A stretch of 64,000 nt of DNA, from NCBI RefSeq assembly GCF_003577475.1, contig NZ_QPEP01000004.1, positions 186,001 to 250,000 of the forward strand, written 5' to 3'. Shown here one piece after another: positions 37,406-45,790 of this stretch (positions are counted from its first letter, which is position 1; the number at the start of each line of letters is the position of its first letter). Both the position numbers and the translations under genes were made by a program. Source of the DNA: Salinibius halmophilus. GTDB lineage: Bacteria; Pseudomonadota; Gammaproteobacteria; Pseudomonadales; Natronospirillaceae. Under the pieces are notes generated by a model. The model did not search any database. It was not told where the DNA came from and worked only from the letters and a program-made list of their open reading frames with translations.

Positions 37406-37648
37406 TTAGCGCTCCTCTCGCCAATGCGAGTCACGATCATCTAAAAGTTCTTCAATAACCAGCATTCTCTCGGCCATACGATCAATTTGCTGGTAGAGCG
37501 CACCGAGCTCTTCCGATTGAGCCGTGGCGCGCTGCTTGGCTGCTTGTTTTGGCTTCACTACGTAGTGCATCACGATAAGTATCGGCAGTACGAAGGCGAC
37601 AAATATCACCAAGGGTACAAACAGTAACAGCCAAACGAACACGCTCAT
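37406..37648 (-). CDS. pspB: Phage shock protein B
   Basis: 80 residues. A long N-terminal membrane helix ([20 protein letters not shown]) is followed by a coiled coil ending [17 protein letters not shown], the standard PspB pattern. The ATG at 37648 lies just after the pspA stop. Confidence 0.92.
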   Translation of the reverse strand: MSVFVWLLLFVPLVIFVAFVLPILIVMHYVVKPKQAAKQRATAQSEELGALYQQIDRMAERMLVIEELLDDRDSHWREER

Positions 37649-37650
37649 GA

Positions 37651-38322
37651 TCAACTATCCTTTTTAATTTCCGATTTCATTTTGGCCAGCTGCTCATCCA
37701 CTCGATCTTTGTTTTGCAAATCAGCAAACTCTTGTTCAAGTGTCGAGCGCTCAGATCGACCCAGGTCTTGTGCTTCAATTTCACCTTCCATTCGATCAAT
37801 ACGACGCTCGTAATGATCAAAACGCTCGAAGGCTCGCTCTAGTGCATCGCGATTCGTCTGGCGACGCACTTCCGCCTTATGCTGCACTGAATTAACACGA
37901 CGTACCAATGATTTTTGCTTGGCACGTGCATCATCTAACTTAGTTTGCAGCTGGCGGATCTCTTCATCAAGAGATGCCAAATGATCATCGACATCTTTCA
38001 TGTCTTTTTGTGCTGCTTCCAGTTCATCTTGCAATAACTGCTGCTCAGCAATGGCAGCGCGTGCAAGATCTTCACGATCACGTTCAAGTGCTAGCTTAGC
38101 TTTTGCTTGCCAATCATCACTTTCAGCTTGCAAACGATCGATGCGGCGCACGATTGCTTTGCGGTCGGCAAGCAAGCGAGCCGAGCTAGAGCGCACCTCT
38201 ACCAAGGTTTCTTCCATCTCTTGAATGATCATGCGGATCATTTTTTGCGGGTCTTCTGCTTTATCGAGCAACGCCGTCAAGTTCGAATTTACAATATCAG
38301 TTAAGCGAGAAAAGATGCCCAT
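37651..38322 (-). CDS. pspA: Phage shock protein A
   Basis: 223 residues, the normal length. It starts MGIFSRLTDIVNSNLTALLDKAEDP and is almost entirely coiled coil. PspA is an ESCRT-III-like membrane-stabilising protein that also holds PspF inactive in unstressed cells. It is the first gene of pspA-pspB-pspC-(72 aa), transcribed from a sigma54 promoter in the 268-bp region shared with pspF. Confidence 0.95.
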   Translation of the reverse strand: MGIFSRLTDIVNSNLTALLDKAEDPQKMIRMIIQEMEETLVEVRSSSARLLADRKAIVRRIDRLQAESDDWQAKAKLALERDREDLARAAIAEQQLLQDELEAAQKDMKDVDDHLASLDEEIRQLQTKLDDARAKQKSLVRRVNSVQHKAEVRRQTNRDALERAFERFDHYERRIDRMEGEIEAQDLGRSERSTLEQEFADLQNKDRVDEQLAKMKSEIKKDS

Positions 38323-38412
38323 TTTGGACCTCCAATGTTCAATGTTGTGTTGGACTCGTTCGGCACCAGCTCGTTAAATCAACATAATGAGTAGCTCCGA
38401 CAATCACATCTT

Positions 38413-38428
38413 TGCGAAAGGCGTGCCA
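38413..38428 (-). promoter_or_regulatory. Sigma54 promoter of the psp operon
   Basis: On the minus strand TGGCACGCCTTTCGCA has GG and GC at the required 10-nt spacing, about 90 bp upstream of pspA. This matches PspF-dependent control by the divergent gene. PspF and IHF sites are expected between here and pspF but cannot be called with confidence. Confidence 0.8.
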
Positions 38429-38590
38429 GTTTTTATTTATCATCCCAAAAAACCTGTCAAACCCAGAAATTATGAGGGGTTTAGCGCACCTTACTCATAT
38501 TCCACATACTTAACGAGCCCATATTCAATTTGACCAATTAGTCGATTTGACTAAAAATAGCTGAACCTACCAGTTAAAAAGCATCGCACT

Positions 38591-39604
38591 ATGAAGCAAG
38601 AACAAAGGATGATTGGCCACAGCTTAGCGCTGAGCGAAACGCTTGAGCAAGTCACCCGGTTAGCGCCGATTAATCGCCCCGTGATGATTCTTGGCGAGCG
38701 AGGCACAGGTAAAGAGCTCATTGCAGAGCGCCTGCACTTTTTATCACAACGCTGGGATGAAGAGTTTATCAAGCTTAACTGTGCAGCCTTTAGCGAAAAT
38801 CTATTAGATGCAGAGCTATTTGGCCACGACAGTGGTGCCTTTACCGGCGCCACAAAATCGCGCGCTGGCGTATTTGAGCGCGCTCATGGTGGCAGCTTGT
38901 TGTTGGATGAACTAGGCACGATGGATGCAAGAGTACAAGAAAAGCTCTTACGCGTTATTGAATATGGCGAACTCACACGCCTAGGTGGTCAACAAGCCCG
39001 TAGCGTAGACGTGCGTCTAATCACCTCGACCAATGAAAATCTAGAGCAAGCCATGGATGAAGGCAGATTTAGAGCAGATTTAATTGATCGCTTAACCTTC
39101 GCCGTGATTCATGTGCCACCACTGCGCGAGCGTAAAGACGATATTCCCGACCTCGCTGATCATTTTGCCATGAAGATGGCCATTGAGCTTGGTCACGAAC
39201 AGTTTAGTGGCTTCTCCTCCACTGCCATGGAACAGCTTATGGACTGGCATTGGCCGGGCAATATTCGCGAGCTTAAAAATACCATCGAGCGCAGTGTTGC
39301 CCTAAATGACGACCCTAGCGAACCGGTTGAACACATCTTGCTAGATCCGCTGCGCAAACCGAACACAGGCAGCACCTCTGCTAGCACCGAAGGAAACACT
39401 AAGCTTGAATTACCTGAACAAATCGACTTTCAGCAGCATATCGCCGAGTACGAACAAGCAGTTGTTTACCAAATATTTCGCCGCCAGCAAGGCAACCAAC
39501 AGACCACCGCCGACGCCCTCGGCCTCACCTATCACCAACTAAGAGCCTGGTTTAAACGCCACAACATCCAACCCAAAAATTGGGTAAGACCTAAAAACGC
39601 ATGA
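38591..39604 (+). CDS. pspF: Psp operon transcriptional activator PspF
   Basis: 337 residues. The sigma54-activator AAA+ domain has Walker A GERGTGKELIAE (~34), the GAFTGATKS loop (~85), Walker B GGSLLLDELG (~106) and WPGNIRELKN (~220). It has no N-terminal receiver domain, as expected for PspF. The Fis-type HTH (TTADALGLTYHQLRAWFKRHNI) is followed by an unusual extra tail QPKNWVRPKNA. The last six codons and the stop lie within a long palindrome shared with the repeats downstream. Confidence 0.93.
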   Translation: MKQEQRMIGHSLALSETLEQVTRLAPINRPVMILGERGTGKELIAERLHFLSQRWDEEFIKLNCAAFSENLLDAELFGHDSGAFTGATKSRAGVFERAHGGSLLLDELGTMDARVQEKLLRVIEYGELTRLGGQQARSVDVRLITSTNENLEQAMDEGRFRADLIDRLTFAVIHVPPLRERKDDIPDLADHFAMKMAIELGHEQFSGFSSTAMEQLMDWHWPGNIRELKNTIERSVALNDDPSEPVEHILLDPLRKPNTGSTSASTEGNTKLELPEQIDFQQHIAEYEQAVVYQIFRRQQGNQQTTADALGLTYHQLRAWFKRHNIQPKNWVRPKNA

Positions 39605-39624
39605 GATGCGTTTTTAGGTCTTAC
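39584..39624 (+). terminator. 19-bp palindrome across the pspF stop codon
   Basis: GTAAGACCTAAAAACGCAT and its exact reverse complement flank a 3-nt loop (GAG). The left arm encodes the last residues of PspF and the stop is at the tip. It may act as a terminator or RNA stabiliser and marks the start of the repeat block. A similar 10-bp palindrome, ACAAACGCAT-AAT-ATGCGTTTGT, is at 39725-39747. Confidence 0.75.
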
Positions 39625-39626
39625 GA

Positions 39627-39723
39627 CAGCACATGGACGTGCTGGCTGGGAGCCCCCACAAGGACGTTTGCCCCGTAAGTAATTGCGAAGCAATTGCGCC
39701 ATAACGTGGTGGCGCGTAGCGCC
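39627..39723 (+). repeat. Structured repeat downstream of pspF, copy 1
   Basis: It contains the hairpin CAGCAC-ATGGAC-GTGCTG, then GGGAGCCCC, a small AC-AAGGAC-GT hairpin, a 36-bp block identical to copy 2 (39670-39705, with inner stem AATTGC/GCAATT), and GGCGC-GTA-GCGCC. Together with copy 2 it fills the 344-bp gap between pspF and the transporter gene; no ORF is supportable there. Confidence 0.8.
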
Positions 39724-39737
39724 AACAAACGCATAAT

Positions 39738-39852
39738 ATGCGTTTGTAGCGACGAACGCCTGGCCAACGGACGGCCAGGCCGGGAGCCCCTACCATGGAC
39801 GGACAGCCCCGTAAGTAATTGCGAAGCAATTGCGCCATAACACGGTGGCGCG
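39738..39852 (+). repeat. Structured repeat downstream of pspF, copy 2
   Basis: It has the same order of parts as copy 1: a leading ATGCGTTTGTAG, the hairpin CCTGGCC-AACGGAC-GGCCAGG, GGGAGCCCC, CC-ATGGAC-GG, and the identical 36-bp block (39806-39841). The first hairpin has different but fully complementary stem bases from copy 1 and a similar GGAC loop. Confidence 0.8.
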
Positions 39853-39911
39853 CATCAGGCGTAGGTTTCACGAACCGAAGGTTCGGGAAACATTGTCCGG
39901 TGGCGATACAA

Positions 39912-39939
39912 GTTGCCCGGCGCGAACGCGCCGTACAAC
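39912..39939. repeat. Palindromic intergenic repeat, family 4, copy 2
   Basis: GTTG-CCC-GGCGCG-AA-CGCGCC-GTA-CAAC, the counterpart of 2738-2772. It lies just beyond the stop of the RND transporter gene. Confidence 0.6.
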
Positions 39940-39948
39940 CCACAAAAC

Positions 39949-42492
39949 CTATTTAAACGGCTTCACCAATACAATCAACCTTGGTAACAATGTCAAAGCG
40001 CCGACCAATGCAATCAACATGGCAATCGAGGTGAGCAAGCCAAAATAAATGGTTGGTTTGAAGTTCGATAGCATCAAAATCGAGAAGCCGGCGATAATGG
40101 TTAAACTGGTATAGAACATGGCTTTACCAATGGTATCGTGGCAGCGCAGCAAGGTCTCATGGTAGTCACCAATTTTGGCAAACTCGCGTTTAAAGCGCAC
40201 AATGTAGTGAATTGTGTTATCCACAGCGATGCCGATGGTGATAGAAGCGATAGTAATGGTCATCATGTCTAGCGGAATGCCAGCCCAGCCCATTACCCCG
40301 AGCACGAACAACGCAGCAATGGCATTGGGCACCATGCCAATAACGGCAATCTTCCACGAGCGAAACAGCACGATAAACATCACAAAGATACCGAACATCA
40401 CAGCACTAAGCGTACTGATTTGCGACTGATATAGGCTTTGCAACATATTGTTATAGAGCACCATCATGCCCGACAGCTGCACGCGCTCTGCATTAATACC
40501 TGCAGCCTCAGGTAGCGCTTGTTGCATACGCTTTAAAAACTCATCTCGCTTTAAATCTGGTGAAGAGTCGAGAATACGTACCGAAATTCTGGCTTCGCTG
40601 GCTTCAACGTTCACATATGGATCCACCACCAACTCTTTGAACTCATCAGGAATCAATGAGTAGAGCAGTGCCAACTGCAAGTTACTCAGTGGCTCACCGT
40701 CATTAAAGTCTTCGGCAATCTCCATCATGGTTGCCAACGATAACACCTTGCCCGTTTCAGGCTGAGCATCGAGGTAGTCGTGCACGGCTTTAATCACGTT
40801 GATTTTATCTTGGGTAAACCAGTACTTGGATTCATCCTCTTCTTCACCGGTGGCAAACGGGTCAGCACCAACAGGATCGTCACCAAAGGGATCGTCGGCA
40901 AACGGGTCATCAGCAAAAGCATCACCAAACTCATCATCCACCGTCTGTTCTGGTGATTGCACAACGACAACTGGCTTGTCAGCTTCAGGGAAACTAATGA
41001 TGACTTCAAGTGGCGTAGTACCACCCAAACGCTCGTCAATGACCGACATACCTCGGTATATTTCTGTTTTTTCGTTGAAATAATCGATAAAGCTGTTTTC
41101 AACAATTAACTTGTTTACCCCTATTATGGTGAAGCCAGTCATGAACACAGCAACCAAAATAACACTACCACCATAGCGCGTAGAAATACGGGCCAACCAT
41201 CCGGTTAGCGGTGCACCTTTGCTACGCTCGGCCACCTTGGCATTTTTGCCAAGAATCAGCAGTACAGCAGGGAAAAGAGTGAACGCAATGAGATACGCCA
41301 CCACGATACCCAAGGTCATCATCCAGCCAAAATTGATAACCGGTCGAATCCCACTGAAGGCAAGTGAAATAAACGCGACTGCCGTAGTGAGCGCCATATA
41401 AAAACAAGGTAACCAAATGGTTTTTACTGTATCTGCCACTAAAGCTTCTTGCGTGTCACTAGGTCGGCGCCTGAGCAACTCGCGGTAGCGAACAATCTGG
41501 TGAATGAGCATAGAGAGTGTCAAAATCAGCAACAACGAAATAAAGTTTGAGCTAATCACTGTTACTGGCCAAGCAAACAACCCTAATATACCCAGCATCC
41601 ACACCACAACCATAGAACAAGACACCAACGGCAATAGCACCCACCTAAGATGCCTAAAAATTAGCAATAAGGTGATGACTAAGAAGACCAGTATACCCAT
41701 GCCGAAGTTAACTAAGTCTTTGCGAACAAAGGTCATGATGTCATCGGCAAGCATTGGCACCCCACCAAGATGAAGCTCAGCCTGCTCGTCATAGCCGTCC
41801 ATTATGGCTCGAACTTGCTCAATAATTTGATGGTGCTTTTCGGCATTAATGGCAATTTGAGCACGCACTAACTCATTTAGGGTTTGTAAGTTCTGCCGTT
41901 CAGTGCTAGTAAGCGCTCGCTCCATCTTGGCATCCAGCAATGGCGCTCGGGTTTCTAGTAAGCGCTGATACACTTCATCAACAGGGAAGTTAATTTGCAG
42001 CGCAGTGGTATTTTCTTCCAAGTTGAGCAACAAGTTAACGTATAGCGGGCTATTCGATAGCTCCTGTCGGCCTAGTGACTTGTCAGCCTCGGGGTCTTCT
42101 AACGTCTTTATGTTGCCGACTAGTTCAGTTAGGGGCACAGGTGGGTTTTGCAATAACGGCACATCGAGCACCGACAACACCGACTCAACCCCCTCAACTT
42201 GGCGAATTTCATCACGCAGTGCCTGCAGCGATGCCAAAGACTCATCACTAAACAATGCGCTATTTGGGGTATAAGTAAGCACCAAAAAATCTTGCGAACC
42301 ATAGCGGTCAGATACTTCGCGGTAGAGTTTTAAATCGGGGTCATTCTCTAGCACCAGCGACTCAGCCGATGCGTCTAATTGGAAGTTACGTGCCTGCCAG
42401 GCAAAAAGCACCGTGAGGATGGTGAGCAATACAATAACCGCTCTAGGACGGTCAAATACAGCAGCTTTATATAGGTTCCAAATCACGAACAT
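39949..42492 (-). CDS. RND/MMPL-superfamily exporter
   Basis: 847 residues from the ATG; a GTG three codons earlier is possible. The topology is typical RND/MMPL: one helix near the N-terminus (AVIVLLTILTVLFAW), a large periplasmic loop, five helices (~260-430), a second loop, and five more helices at the end (AVMFGIFVMFIVLF, MMTITIASITIGIAVD, and others). Such proteins export lipids, hopanoids or other hydrophobic cargo; the cargo here is not indicated. The second periplasmic loop carries a tandem acidic repeat (DPFADDPFGDDPVGADPF). No adaptor or outer-membrane partner gene is next to it. Confidence 0.88.
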   Translation of the reverse strand: MFVIWNLYKAAVFDRPRAVIVLLTILTVLFAWQARNFQLDASAESLVLENDPDLKLYREVSDRYGSQDFLVLTYTPNSALFSDESLASLQALRDEIRQVEGVESVLSVLDVPLLQNPPVPLTELVGNIKTLEDPEADKSLGRQELSNSPLYVNLLLNLEENTTALQINFPVDEVYQRLLETRAPLLDAKMERALTSTERQNLQTLNELVRAQIAINAEKHHQIIEQVRAIMDGYDEQAELHLGGVPMLADDIMTFVRKDLVNFGMGILVFLVITLLLIFRHLRWVLLPLVSCSMVVVWMLGILGLFAWPVTVISSNFISLLLILTLSMLIHQIVRYRELLRRRPSDTQEALVADTVKTIWLPCFYMALTTAVAFISLAFSGIRPVINFGWMMTLGIVVAYLIAFTLFPAVLLILGKNAKVAERSKGAPLTGWLARISTRYGGSVILVAVFMTGFTIIGVNKLIVENSFIDYFNEKTEIYRGMSVIDERLGGTTPLEVIISFPEADKPVVVVQSPEQTVDDEFGDAFADDPFADDPFGDDPVGADPFATGEEEDESKYWFTQDKINVIKAVHDYLDAQPETGKVLSLATMMEIAEDFNDGEPLSNLQLALLYSLIPDEFKELVVDPYVNVEASEARISVRILDSSPDLKRDEFLKRMQQALPEAAGINAERVQLSGMMVLYNNMLQSLYQSQISTLSAVMFGIFVMFIVLFRSWKIAVIGMVPNAIAALFVLGVMGWAGIPLDMMTITIASITIGIAVDNTIHYIVRFKREFAKIGDYHETLLRCHDTIGKAMFYTSLTIIAGFSILMLSNFKPTIYFGLLTSIAMLIALVGALTLLPRLIVLVKPFK

Positions 42493-42594
42493 TGCACTCA
42501 CAATTCTTAAACCGCATCAGCATACGGGTTAAAGATGAAGGATTCACTAACACTATACGCATAGCTGCTGTGCCTAGCGTGCAAAAACTCACTT

Positions 42595-43053
42595 TTAGTA
42601 TGAAATTGGCATACTTAGGTACACTCTATGATCACTTGGCACTGATTTTTTCTTCAGTTCACTGATATAAAAACCCTGAGACAATAAAAACTGGATCATA
42701 TTGGTAAAACCATTACTGGTGCGCATTTCAACGGCATCGAACTGTTCGGATTGCGCCCATTGCGACATCTGGCTCAATAGACTCGTGGCAATACCGAGGC
42801 GTCGGCTAGCAGGGTCAACACCGCATAGGTAACCTAAGAGCACGTTTGGATCGCGCTCATAAGCAATCATAAAGCCTTGCACCGAATTATTAACTTCCGC
42901 CACCAGTATTAAATGGCGACGGCCGTGCAACCTTGCAGAGAGATCTTGCATCGACTCCACGTCATAGAATTCAGGGATTGTGCTCGCCACCGAAAGCGCT
43001 TCTGCTAGCGATCCTTGGCGTATCATTAATCCTTCAATGCGCGGGTTAACCAT
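42595..43053 (-). CDS. GNAT-family N-acetyltransferase
   Basis: 152 residues. The acetyl-CoA motif is GVDPASRRLGIATSLLSQM (~78-96), with RRLGIA as the R/Q-x-x-G-x-A loop. The substrate is not evident. The start overlaps the end of the cNMP-fold gene by 8 nt, so the two products are probably made together. The pairing recalls mycobacterial cAMP-controlled protein acetyltransferases, where both domains are in one chain (inference). Confidence 0.85.
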   Translation of the reverse strand: MVNPRIEGLMIRQGSLAEALSVASTIPEFYDVESMQDLSARLHGRRHLILVAEVNNSVQGFMIAYERDPNVLLGYLCGVDPASRRLGIATSLLSQMSQWAQSEQFDAVEMRTSNGFTNMIQFLLSQGFYISELKKKSVPSDHRVYLSMPISY

Positions 43054-43726
43054 TGTCGAAGTCTCTCAGAATTGGGATATCGTCATCTTGCTGGCGCAAC
43101 CAGTTTTTCCAATCGCGCAGCAAGTCTGCAATGACTGTACACTGCAACACCAAAGATTCAATCTGTTTATTGGTTTGCGTCTGCGCCAACGCAATGGGTA
43201 TTTCACCCATACGGCTAGCGTGTGGGCAATCTGGATAACGGCTACGATATTGATCAACTCGCCAGCGAGCATTGTTGGCGATTAGTCGCAACAGTGACAC
43301 CTTGGTTTCGGGGTGAATCAAGCCAGGCATCACCCCACGCCCCAACACAGCATGCTCAACGCCTAACAGCAATGCACGTCCAACCGTTTCATCCACCGCC
43401 ACCGAGCCGGTAGCAGGCTGATCAGCCGCAAGCTCAAGTGCGCCAATAACTTGGCCTGGACTAACAATGCTAACCGGTGCGATGTCTTCAACATCCTCGT
43501 CAGGATATACCAGCAACTGGCCGCGTAGTAAAAAGTACAGGGTATCCACCTGACTACCACGAGTGGTAATTTGCTCGCCTGGATCAGCCTCATACAGGTG
43601 ACTAGCCCCAAGTATCAACTCGGCTTCAAGCGGGTTGTCTTCCTTTAATGTTCGAATAAATGATATCCCACTTAGCAAGAACTCTAATTGCTCTTTGGGA
43701 TACTGGGTTAACGGCAGCTGGCGCAT
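43046..43726 (-). CDS. Cyclic-nucleotide-binding-fold protein without HTH
   Basis: 226 residues from MRQLPLTQYP; the longer ORF to 43804 lacks support. A cNMP-type beta-roll spans ~40-150 (EADPGEQITTRGSQVDTLYFLLRGQLLVY and PGQVIGALELAADQPATGS). In place of the phosphate-binding GEL-x-R pattern it has GAL with no Arg (PATGSVAV), so cAMP binding is doubtful. The C-terminal ~75 residues are helical and lack the CRP/FNR helix-turn-helix, so it is not a typical transcription factor. It is coupled to the GNAT gene. Confidence 0.8.
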   Translation of the reverse strand: MRQLPLTQYPKEQLEFLLSGISFIRTLKEDNPLEAELILGASHLYEADPGEQITTRGSQVDTLYFLLRGQLLVYPDEDVEDIAPVSIVSPGQVIGALELAADQPATGSVAVDETVGRALLLGVEHAVLGRGVMPGLIHPETKVSLLRLIANNARWRVDQYRSRYPDCPHASRMGEIPIALAQTQTNKQIESLVLQCTVIADLLRDWKNWLRQQDDDIPILRDFDNG

Positions 43727-43880
43727 ACACGACTCTTTTATAATTGTTGTGGTCAACAGTATAGTCACAGTTTGGCAAAGCTGAATATTGTGGTGCGCGA
43801 TCAAAATCAGGCATCGTCAAATCAACCAACCATCATTACAATGCATCGACAAAACAGCATTTAAGCATTAGGGAATCGCT

Positions 43881-45362
43881 ATGCGTTGGCACTATGCAGC
43901 TCTACCCATCGTAGGTCTTAGCTTCGCGCTAATCTTCGCGCCATTCAATCTTTGGTTTTTAGCTCTACCACTGTTAGTTGTTAGTCAGTGGTTGTTCCAT
44001 CGTTGTCAGCGTAGTTTGTTAGCTGGCTGGTTGTTTGGATTTGGTTTTTTTGCCAGTGGCATTTCCTGGGTATATGGCTCCATGCGAGTATCCGAGACGG
44101 CTGTTTGGCTATCGTTGGTACTGACAGGGTTATTTGTTGCAGGCTTAGCATTTTTGTTTGTAGCGCAGTTTTATCTAGCGAAACAAGTGAACCAACGCCT
44201 ATCGGTAAGCTGGGGCTTTCCACTTGTTTGGTTGTTGTTCGAGTGGGTGCGGGAATGGTTGTTTACCGGCCTGCCGTGGCTATTTCTTGGCTACTCGCAA
44301 ACCCATGCGTGGTTGCAGGGCTGGCTGCCTGTCATCGGCGTGATCGGGGTGTCTGCTTTGTTGCTGTTGGCAAGCCACGGGTTCTATCGCTTTATTTTTT
44401 ACCGCCAGTGGTATGTCGCTGCTCTGGCGCTGCTGATATTCACCACCGGCCCTATGATGCGCCAGTTCGAATGGACTCACGAAGTTGGCACGGCTGAAAT
44501 TGCCCTCGTGCAGAACAATTTTGACCAACGCAGCAAATGGATGGCGCAAAATACGCAGTCTAACGTCGACATTAATGAACGGCTAAACCAGCAAGTACTC
44601 GATGCCGACTTAATTGTTTGGCCCGAAACCGCCATCACTGCAACAAACTGGCAAGCGCGAAGTTACCTAGCAGGCCTAGACCGCCGCATGCGTAATGCCG
44701 ACACCGCCGTCATTGCGGGATTACCGTTTATGAAAGAAAGTGAGGCGGGCAACCAGATCTTCAATAGCGTGCAAGCGTTTGGCAATGCTAGTGGTAGCTA
44801 CGACAAACAACGGCTCGTGCCATTTGGTGAGTTCATGCCATTTGAAGCGCAACTGCGAGGGTTAATCGACTTTTTTGATTTGCCAATGTCTGATTTCAGC
44901 CGTGGCAGTGATCAGCAAAGCCCTATGCAATGGCGCCACAATGGCAATGTTTACCCACTGAGCACCCTGATTTGCTACGAAGTTGCTTATGCCAGCACCG
45001 CGCGCGCTGGTATTTCTGGCAACACACCAGTTTTATTAACCGTCTCAAATGATGCTTGGTTTGGCGAAAGCTTAGGCCCGCATCAGCATCGCCAAATTGC
45101 CATTGCCCGGGGCATTGAGAACGGACGTTGGACGGTTCGAGCTACTCAAACTGGGCAGTCGTTCATTGCCGACCAATGGGGACAAACTAAATTATCCCTG
45201 GCGAGCTTTGAGGAGGGTGCTGCCAGCGCACGCGTAGAACTGCGCCACGGCCAAACCCTATACAATCGCATAGGCCATGGCTGGTTGATTATTGCTAGCC
45301 TGCTGCTTATTGTAGCCACAGCAGGCTATCGTTTTTACTCTGCTAAAGTTGGTCCACGATAA
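43881..45362 (+). CDS. lnt: Apolipoprotein N-acyltransferase
   Basis: 493 residues. Six or more N-terminal membrane helices are followed by a periplasmic carbon-nitrogen hydrolase domain. The catalytic triad is in WPETAI (~Glu), DKQRLVPFGEF (~Lys) and LICYEVAY (~Cys), and a final helix (WLIIASLLLIVATAGY) closes the protein. It adds the third acyl chain to lipoproteins such as BamB, PilW and LptE encoded in this window. Its usual neighbour corC is 7 kb upstream. The 3' end overlaps the convergent YbeL-like gene by 28 bp. Confidence 0.95.
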   Translation: MRWHYAALPIVGLSFALIFAPFNLWFLALPLLVVSQWLFHRCQRSLLAGWLFGFGFFASGISWVYGSMRVSETAVWLSLVLTGLFVAGLAFLFVAQFYLAKQVNQRLSVSWGFPLVWLLFEWVREWLFTGLPWLFLGYSQTHAWLQGWLPVIGVIGVSALLLLASHGFYRFIFYRQWYVAALALLIFTTGPMMRQFEWTHEVGTAEIALVQNNFDQRSKWMAQNTQSNVDINERLNQQVLDADLIVWPETAITATNWQARSYLAGLDRRMRNADTAVIAGLPFMKESEAGNQIFNSVQAFGNASGSYDKQRLVPFGEFMPFEAQLRGLIDFFDLPMSDFSRGSDQQSPMQWRHNGNVYPLSTLICYEVAYASTARAGISGNTPVLLTVSNDAWFGESLGPHQHRQIAIARGIENGRWTVRATQTGQSFIADQWGQTKLSLASFEEGAASARVELRHGQTLYNRIGHGWLIIASLLLIVATAGYRFYSAKVGPR

Positions 45363-45661
45363 TCATATTCAGCATGCGAGCAGGCAACGCAGGGTTCTAA
45401 TAGCCGTGGGGTTTTGAGTGTTAGGTGTTCGCCACAGTTTCGGCAGGTTAATACCCCAGCTGGCGCGCGTTCACCGACACTGAAATGGTCTAAATCGCCG
45501 TCGGCAATGCGAGCCAAAAAATGCTGCCAGTCTAACTGGGTTGGGTCCGCACCCTCCACCACATATGCATGCAGCTGCTCACTCATTGCATCTGGGTCAA
45601 TCTCTAGCCAGCGAGCAAAGCCTGCGACTGCGTCTTCTAATAGTTTGGTAAACTGACTCAT
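45335..45661 (-). CDS. Zinc-ribbon protein, YbeL/DUF1451 family
   Basis: 108 residues from an ATG with a strong AGGAGG site. The N-terminal part is helical. The C-terminal zinc ribbon has VLTCRNCGEHLTL and EPCVACSHAEYDYRG, giving the CxxC...CxxC pattern. In E. coli ybeL is also next to leuS on the opposite strand. The function is unknown. The end overlaps lnt. Confidence 0.88.
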   Translation of the reverse strand: MSQFTKLLEDAVAGFARWLEIDPDAMSEQLHAYVVEGADPTQLDWQHFLARIADGDLDHFSVGERAPAGVLTCRNCGEHLTLKTPRLLEPCVACSHAEYDYRGPTLAE

Positions 45662-45790
45662 AAGCACCTCCTCAACTTCTTAATTTAAGTAAAGCTCTAC
45701 CATCGAAAAAAAGCGAAGGAAGCGGTATGCTATCGCACCTAAAATTTTATCAACCTGCCATTTAAGCGGATCTACTAAGCGGAACAAGAA

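Noticed and set aside
39614-39943. 109-codon ORF across the repeats downstream of pspF
   Set aside because: It consists of translated tandem repeat and hairpin sequence, with no ribosome-binding site.
43046-43726. CRP/FNR-type transcription factor
   Set aside because: The beta-roll is present, but the C-terminal region lacks a helix-turn-helix and the cAMP-binding Arg is absent.
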